Position numbers and translations under genes: made by a program
Part shown: positions 59,882-64,000 of the stretch, piece after piece
Position numbering within the stretch: position 1 is the stretch's first letter
Layout: every line of letters begins with the position of its first letter
Notes under the pieces: generated by a model
The model's database searches: none
Told to the model about the DNA's origin: nothing
The model's input: only the letters and a program-made list of their open reading frames with translations
Assembly (NCBI RefSeq): GCF_024652905.1
Contig: NZ_CP102428.1
Coordinates: 74,501 to 138,500 of the forward strand
DNA length: 64,000 bases
Reading direction: 5' to 3'
Origin: Pseudomonas oryzihabitans
Lineage (GTDB): Bacteria > Pseudomonadota > Gammaproteobacteria > Pseudomonadales > Pseudomonadaceae

Positions 59882-60994
59882 ATGCATAGCGAATCGCCCA
59901 TCAAACGTCGGTTGTCCCGCAAGATCTGGGTCGGCTCGGTGCCGGTCGGCGGCGATGCTCCCATCGCCGTGCAGAGCATGACCAACACCGAAACCTGCGA
60001 CGTCGACGCTACCGTGGCCCAGGTTCAGCGCCTGCAAGACGCTGGTGCCGACATCGTGCGCATCTCCGTGCCCGATATGGACGCCGCCGAAGCCTTCGGC
60101 CGCATCAAGCAGCGGGTCAGCCTGCCGCTGGTGGCCGACATTCACTTCGATTACAAGATCGCCCTGCGCGTGGCCGAGCTGGGCGTGGACTGCCTGCGCA
60201 TCAACCCTGGCAACATCGGTCGCGAAGACCGGGTCAAGGCGGTGGTCGACGCGGCCCGCGAGCGCGGCATCCCGATCCGCATCGGCGTCAACGCCGGTTC
60301 GCTGGAAAAGGACCTGCAGAAGAAGTATGGCGAGCCCACCCCGGAGGCCCTGGTGGAGTCGGCCATGCGCCATGTCGACCATCTGGAGAAGCTGGACTAC
60401 CCGGACTTCAAGGTCAGCGTGAAGGCCAGTGACGTCTTCATGGCCGTGGCGGCCTACCGTCAGCTGGCCACCCGCATCGAGCAGCCGCTGCACCTGGGCA
60501 TCACCGAAGCCGGCGGCCTGCGCTCGGGCACGGTGAAGTCCGCCGTGGGCCTGGGCATGCTGCTTGCCGAAGGCATCGGCGACACCATCCGCATCTCGCT
60601 CGCGGCCGATCCGGTCGAGGAGATCAAGGTCGGTTTCGACATCCTCAAGTCCCTGCGCCTGCGTTCGCGTGGCATCAACTTCATCGCCTGCCCGAGTTGC
60701 TCGCGGCAGAACTTCGATGTGGTCAAGACCATGAACGAACTGGAAGGGCGCCTGGAGGACCTGCTGGTGCCCCTGGACGTCGCGGTGATCGGTTGCGTGG
60801 TCAACGGTCCCGGCGAAGCCAAGGAAGCCCACGTCGGCCTGACCGGGGGTACGCCCAACAATCTGGTGTACATCGATGGCAAGCCGGCCTCCAAGCTGAA
60901 CAACGACAATCTGGTGGACGAGCTGGAAGGGCTCATCCGCCGCAAGGCGGCCGAAAAGGCCGAAGCGGATGCCGCGCTCATCGCGCGCAGCTGA
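59882..60994 (+). CDS. ispG: 4-hydroxy-3-methylbut-2-en-1-yl diphosphate synthase
   Basis: 370 residues. [4Fe-4S] enzyme of the MEP isoprenoid pathway. TIM barrel with [18 protein letters not shown] at the start. Cluster ligands are in [13 protein letters not shown] and [26 protein letters not shown] 59882; GGGAAACCAGC upstream. In an operon with rodZ and hisS. Confidence 0.97.
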   Translation: MHSESPIKRRLSRKIWVGSVPVGGDAPIAVQSMTNTETCDVDATVAQVQRLQDAGADIVRISVPDMDAAEAFGRIKQRVSLPLVADIHFDYKIALRVAELGVDCLRINPGNIGREDRVKAVVDAARERGIPIRIGVNAGSLEKDLQKKYGEPTPEALVESAMRHVDHLEKLDYPDFKVSVKASDVFMAVAAYRQLATRIEQPLHLGITEAGGLRSGTVKSAVGLGMLLAEGIGDTIRISLAADPVEEIKVGFDILKSLRLRSRGINFIACPSCSRQNFDVVKTMNELEGRLEDLLVPLDVAVIGCVVNGPGEAKEAHVGLTGGTPNNLVYIDGKPASKLNNDNLVDELEGLIRRKAAEKAEADAALIARS

Positions 60995-61018
60995 AAGATC
61001 AAGGAATAAGGCCCTTTC

Positions 61019-62326
61019 GTGAGCAAGTCCCTGCAAGCCATCCGTGGCATGAACGATATCCTGCCGGAGCAGACTCCGGCCTGGCGCTACCTGGAACGTA
61101 CCTTCGCGACGCTGCTCGACGGCTATGGCTACCACGAGATCCGTCTGCCCATCATGGAGTTCACCGAACTCTTCGCCCGCGGCATCGGCGAGGGCACCGA
61201 CGTGGTGGACAAGGAGATGTACACCTTCCTCGACCGCAACGAGGAGTCCCTGACCCTGAGGCCGGAAGGCACCGCGGGTTGCGTGCGGGCCGTGCTCGAA
61301 CATGGCATGACCGGCGGTGGCCAGGTGCAGAGGCTCTGGTACGCCGGGCCTATGTTCCGTTACGAGAAGCCGCAGAAGGGTCGCTATCGCCAGTTCCACC
61401 AGATCGGCGTCGAGGTGTTCAACCTGCCCGGTCCGGACATCGATGCCGAACTGATCGTGCTCACTGCACGTCTCTGGCAGCGCCTGGGCCTGACCGACGC
61501 CGTGACCCTGCAGCTCAACAGCCTGGGTTCCAGCGCCGATCGCGCCCGCTATCGCGAGGCCCTGGTAGCCTATCTGCAGGAACGCTTCGAGCAACTCGAC
61601 GAAGACAGCCAGCGTCGGCTGACCACCAATCCGCTGCGCATCCTCGACAGCAAGAACGCCCAGACCCAGGCGCTGCTGCAGGACGCCCCGACCCTGGCCG
61701 ACTATCTGGACGACGAATCCCGCGCCCACTTCGACGGCCTCAAGGCCCGTCTGGACGCCGCCGGCATTCGCTACCAGATCAATCCCAAGCTGGTGCGTGG
61801 CCTGGACTACTACGGTCGTACCGTCTTCGAGTGGGTCACCGATAAGCTGGGTGCCCAGGGCACCGTCTGCGCCGGTGGCCGCTACGACGGCCTGATCACC
61901 CAGTTCGGCGGCAAGCCCACCCCGGGCGTCGGCTTCGCCATGGGCGTCGAGCGCCTGGTGCTGCTGCTGGAAACCCTGGCGTGCCTGCCGGGCGATCTGC
62001 AGCGTCCCGCCGATCTCTATCTCTGCGCCTTTGGCGAGGCGGCCGAACTGGCCGGCCTCAAGCTGGCCGAGCAGTTGCGCGATGCCCGTCCCGACCTGCG
62101 TCTGCTGGTCAATGCCGGTGCCGGCAGCTTCAAGAGCCAGTTCAAGAAGGCCGACAAGAGCGGCGCGCTCTGGGCCATGATCCTGGGTGAAGACGAACTG
62201 GCCGCGCAACAGGTGGCGCTCAAGCCGCTGCGTGGAGATGCGCCCCAGGAAAAGGTCGATTTCGCGGCCCTGGCCGCCCGTCTGGACGAGATTTTGCCCC
62301 CGGCCGGTTCCGGTCGCGGGAATTGA
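61019..62326 (+). CDS. hisS: histidyl-tRNA synthetase
   Basis: 435 residues, GTG start. Class II synthetase: motif 1 region [21 protein letters not shown], motif 2 [17 protein letters not shown], His-specific [15 protein letters not shown], motif 3 GFAMGVERL, and a C-terminal anticodon-binding domain. AAGGAATAAGG precedes the start. 24 bp after ispG. Confidence 0.97.
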   Translation: MSKSLQAIRGMNDILPEQTPAWRYLERTFATLLDGYGYHEIRLPIMEFTELFARGIGEGTDVVDKEMYTFLDRNEESLTLRPEGTAGCVRAVLEHGMTGGGQVQRLWYAGPMFRYEKPQKGRYRQFHQIGVEVFNLPGPDIDAELIVLTARLWQRLGLTDAVTLQLNSLGSSADRARYREALVAYLQERFEQLDEDSQRRLTTNPLRILDSKNAQTQALLQDAPTLADYLDDESRAHFDGLKARLDAAGIRYQINPKLVRGLDYYGRTVFEWVTDKLGAQGTVCAGGRYDGLITQFGGKPTPGVGFAMGVERLVLLLETLACLPGDLQRPADLYLCAFGEAAELAGLKLAEQLRDARPDLRLLVNAGAGSFKSQFKKADKSGALWAMILGEDELAAQQVALKPLRGDAPQEKVDFAALAARLDEILPPAGSGRGN

Positions 62327-62337
62327 GGAGAACGGAT

Positions 62338-62979
62338 TTGAGTTCCATCGACGACGACAATCTGGTGGTCGCCAAGGCCTGGTGGCAGCGTAACGGCAAG
62401 CCGCTGGTGGCCGGTGGCGTCATCGCCCTGGTGGCGGTACTTGGCTGGCAGGGTTGGCAGCGTTATCAGAACAACCAGGCGCAGGGCGCCTCGGTGCTCT
62501 ATCAGCAACTGGTGGAAGCCGCCCTGGCGCCCGGTGGCAAGGTCGACACCGCCCGGGTGACCGATACCTACGGCAAGCTCAAGCAGGATTATTCCGGTAC
62601 CGCCTACGCCCAGTACGGGAGCCTCTTCGTTGCCAAGGTGGCGGTAGAGAACAATCGCCTGGACGACGCCGCCGCCGAACTCAAGGCCGTGGTGGACAAG
62701 CCCCATGACGCCGAACTCGGCGAGCTGGCGCGTCAGCGCCTGGCCCGGGTGCTGGCGGCCCAGGGCAAGGCCGAAGAGGGCCTCAAGCTACTGGATGGCG
62801 AGGCGCCCAAGGCCTATGTCGCCAATCGCGAAGAATTGCGTGGTGACCTGCTGGTGGCGCTGAAGAAGCCGGCCGAGGCTCGCGCCGCCTATGAAAAAGC
62901 CCGCGCCGCGCTGCCCAACGACGCAGCCGAAGGCGTGCTGCAGATGAAACTCGATGATCTCGCCAAAGGAGACGCCTGA
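62338..62979 (+). CDS. YfgM-like tetratricopeptide membrane protein
   Basis: 213 residues from TTG 62338, chosen because GAGGAG lies 7 bases upstream and the protein then begins SSIDDDNLVVAKAWWQRNGKP as in orthologues. One membrane helix (about 24-40, LVAGGVIALVAVLGWQGW) with a periplasmic repeat domain. Related to YfgM, an ancillary factor of the SecYEG/PpiD translocon site. TGA overlaps the bamB ATG by one base. Confidence 0.88.
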   Translation: MSSIDDDNLVVAKAWWQRNGKPLVAGGVIALVAVLGWQGWQRYQNNQAQGASVLYQQLVEAALAPGGKVDTARVTDTYGKLKQDYSGTAYAQYGSLFVAKVAVENNRLDDAAAELKAVVDKPHDAELGELARQRLARVLAAQGKAEEGLKLLDGEAPKAYVANREELRGDLLVALKKPAEARAAYEKARAALPNDAAEGVLQMKLDDLAKGDA

Positions 62980-64000
62980 TGTTGCGCTGGAAGTCTATCG
63001 CGGTACTGGGTCTCGCCCTTGCGGTCGTCGGGTGCAGCAGCACCGGCAAGAAGGAATTGCCGCCGGCCGAGCTGAAGGACATCAAGGCTGAAGTTCGCCT
63101 GGATGAAGTCTGGAGTCGCTCGGTGGGCGACGGCCAGGGCAAGGAATACAACCGCCTGGTACCGGCCGTCGACGGCCAGACGATCTTTGCCGCTGATGCC
63201 GACGGCCGGGTCATGGCGATGAATCGCGAGACCGGCCAGGTGCTGTGGAAGAAGGACCTGGACCTGCCGGTGTCCGGCGGCGTCGGCGTGGGCTCCGGCC
63301 TGGTGCTGGTCGGCACCCTGCGTGGCCAGGTGATCGCCCTCGACAGTGCCAGTGGCGACGAGAAGTGGCGCGCCCAGGCGTCCAGCGAAGTGCTGTCCGC
63401 CCCGGTGGTCAACAACGACGTGGTGGTGGTGCAGTCCCAGGACGACAAGCTGCAGGCCTTCGAGCTGGGCAGTGGTACCCGTCGCTGGATCTACGAAGAC
63501 ACCCAGCCGGTGTTGAGTCTGAGAGGCACCGGTGCGCCCCTGGTCACCAACCAGGTGGTCATGGCCGGTTTCGCCAGCGGCAAGGTGGTCGCCCTGGACG
63601 TGCAGCGCGGCCTGCCGCTGTGGGAACAGCAGATCGCCGTGCCCAAGGGTCGTTCCGAACTGGAGCGGATCGTCGACGTGGACGGCGGCCTGTCGCTGTC
63701 CGGCGACACCCTCTATGTGGTCAGCTACAACGGCCGCGTGGTCGCGCTCAATCCGGCCAACGGCCAGATCCTCTGGCAGCGTGACGCCTCCAGCTACGAC
63801 GGCGTGGCCGAAGGTTTCGGCAACGTCTACCTGAGCCTGGACAACGGCACCGTGGAAGCGGTCGAGGAATCCTCCACCTCCGCCCTCTGGACCAATGCCG
63901 ATCTGGCCCGTCGCCAGCTCACCGGTCCGGTGGTCTGGTCGAGCAACGTGGTGGTGGGCGACTACGCCGGCTACATCCATCTGCTGAGCCAGGTCGACGG
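62979..64000 (+). CDS. bamB: outer membrane assembly lipoprotein BamB (partial, 3' end outside window)
   Basis: 340 residues visible; the frame stays open to the window end. Lipobox VVGC with C19. Repeated beta-propeller blades built on GRVMAMNRETGQVLWKKDL, GQVIALDSASGDEKWRAQ, GKVVALDVQRGLPLWEQQ and GRVVALNPANGQILWQRD. Part of the BAM complex that folds outer-membrane proteins. ATG 62979 follows AAAGGAGACGCCTG. Confidence 0.95.
   Translation, partial: MLRWKSIAVLGLALAVVGCSSTGKKELPPAELKDIKAEVRLDEVWSRSVGDGQGKEYNRLVPAVDGQTIFAADADGRVMAMNRETGQVLWKKDLDLPVSGGVGVGSGLVLVGTLRGQVIALDSASGDEKWRAQASSEVLSAPVVNNDVVVVQSQDDKLQAFELGSGTRRWIYEDTQPVLSLRGTGAPLVTNQVVMAGFASGKVVALDVQRGLPLWEQQIAVPKGRSELERIVDVDGGLSLSGDTLYVVSYNGRVVALNPANGQILWQRDASSYDGVAEGFGNVYLSLDNGTVEAVEESSTSALWTNADLARRQLTGPVVWSSNVVVGDYAGYIHLLSQVD

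Noticed and set aside
58856-62209. 1117-codon open frame on the minus strand opposite rodZ-ispG-hisS
   Set aside because: Same antisense artefact; the plus-strand genes carry all recognisable motifs.

Overview
The window is high-GC gammaproteobacterial chromosome and reads as Pseudomonas. The evidence is gene order: fadBA-topA-lexA-psrA-nagZ-mfd, sthA, lolCDE-comEC-exbBD-lpxK-kdsB-murB, and suhB-trmJ-isc-ndk-rlmN-pilF-rodZ-ispG-hisS-bamB all follow blocks I recall from Pseudomonas genomes. Codon use and start/stop coupling are also typical (GTG/ATG starts, GTGA and ATGA overlaps). The species cannot be fixed from the sequence alone. I see no rRNA, tRNA, CRISPR array, prophage or intact insertion sequence.

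Layout. (1) 1-5 kb, accessory-looking: the 3' end of a non-ribosomal-peptide-synthetase-like protein with a membrane/beta-helix terminal domain, an SdiA-regulated YjiK-like protein, an ankyrin protein abutting a nucleotidyltransferase, and a lipase-like hydrolase. (2) 5.2-10 kb: selA (selenocysteine synthesis) facing a three-gene ABC importer of the PhnCDE type. Its binding protein resembles the family annotated as putative selenate binding protein, so this looks like a selenium module. A ~172-bp element with inverted ends separates the two. (3) 10-26.6 kb: slt, uup, a universal stress protein, fadBA, topA, two small conserved proteins, sulA-like, lexA, psrA, nagZ and an MTA/MTI phosphorylase. 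LexA and PsrA operators are visible, and a candidate PsrA site precedes fadB. (4) 26.6-35 kb: mfd, a long-form GAPDH, sthA, a cluster of palindromic repeats, a glycerophosphodiesterase, a small exported protein and a PilZ protein. (5) 35.3-49 kb: a long plus-strand run (lolCDE, comEC, exbBD, lpxK, trm112-like, kdsB, ptpA, murB). It continues by GTGA overlap into petABC (cytochrome bc1), then sspAB. (6) 49-64 kb: suhB, trmJ, the complete iscRSUA-hscBA-fdx-iscX operon, ndk, rlmN, pilF, rodZ, ispG, hisS, a YfgM-like protein and the start of bamB.

How the genes work together. fadBA and psrA form a fatty-acid-responsive pair. lexA and the sulA-like gene belong to the SOS response. lolCDE, lpxK, kdsB, murB and bamB build the envelope. 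The isc operon supplies Fe-S clusters to RlmN, IspG and the Rieske protein encoded nearby. The most unusual points are the selA-linked importer, the coupling of a divergent bc1 operon to murB, the absence of cysE between trmJ and iscR, a sulA-like gene with no recognisable LexA box but a different palindrome, and the repeat elements at 6.6 and 33.4 kb. I do not see a convincing wholly new multi-gene system; the selenium module is the best candidate for follow-up.
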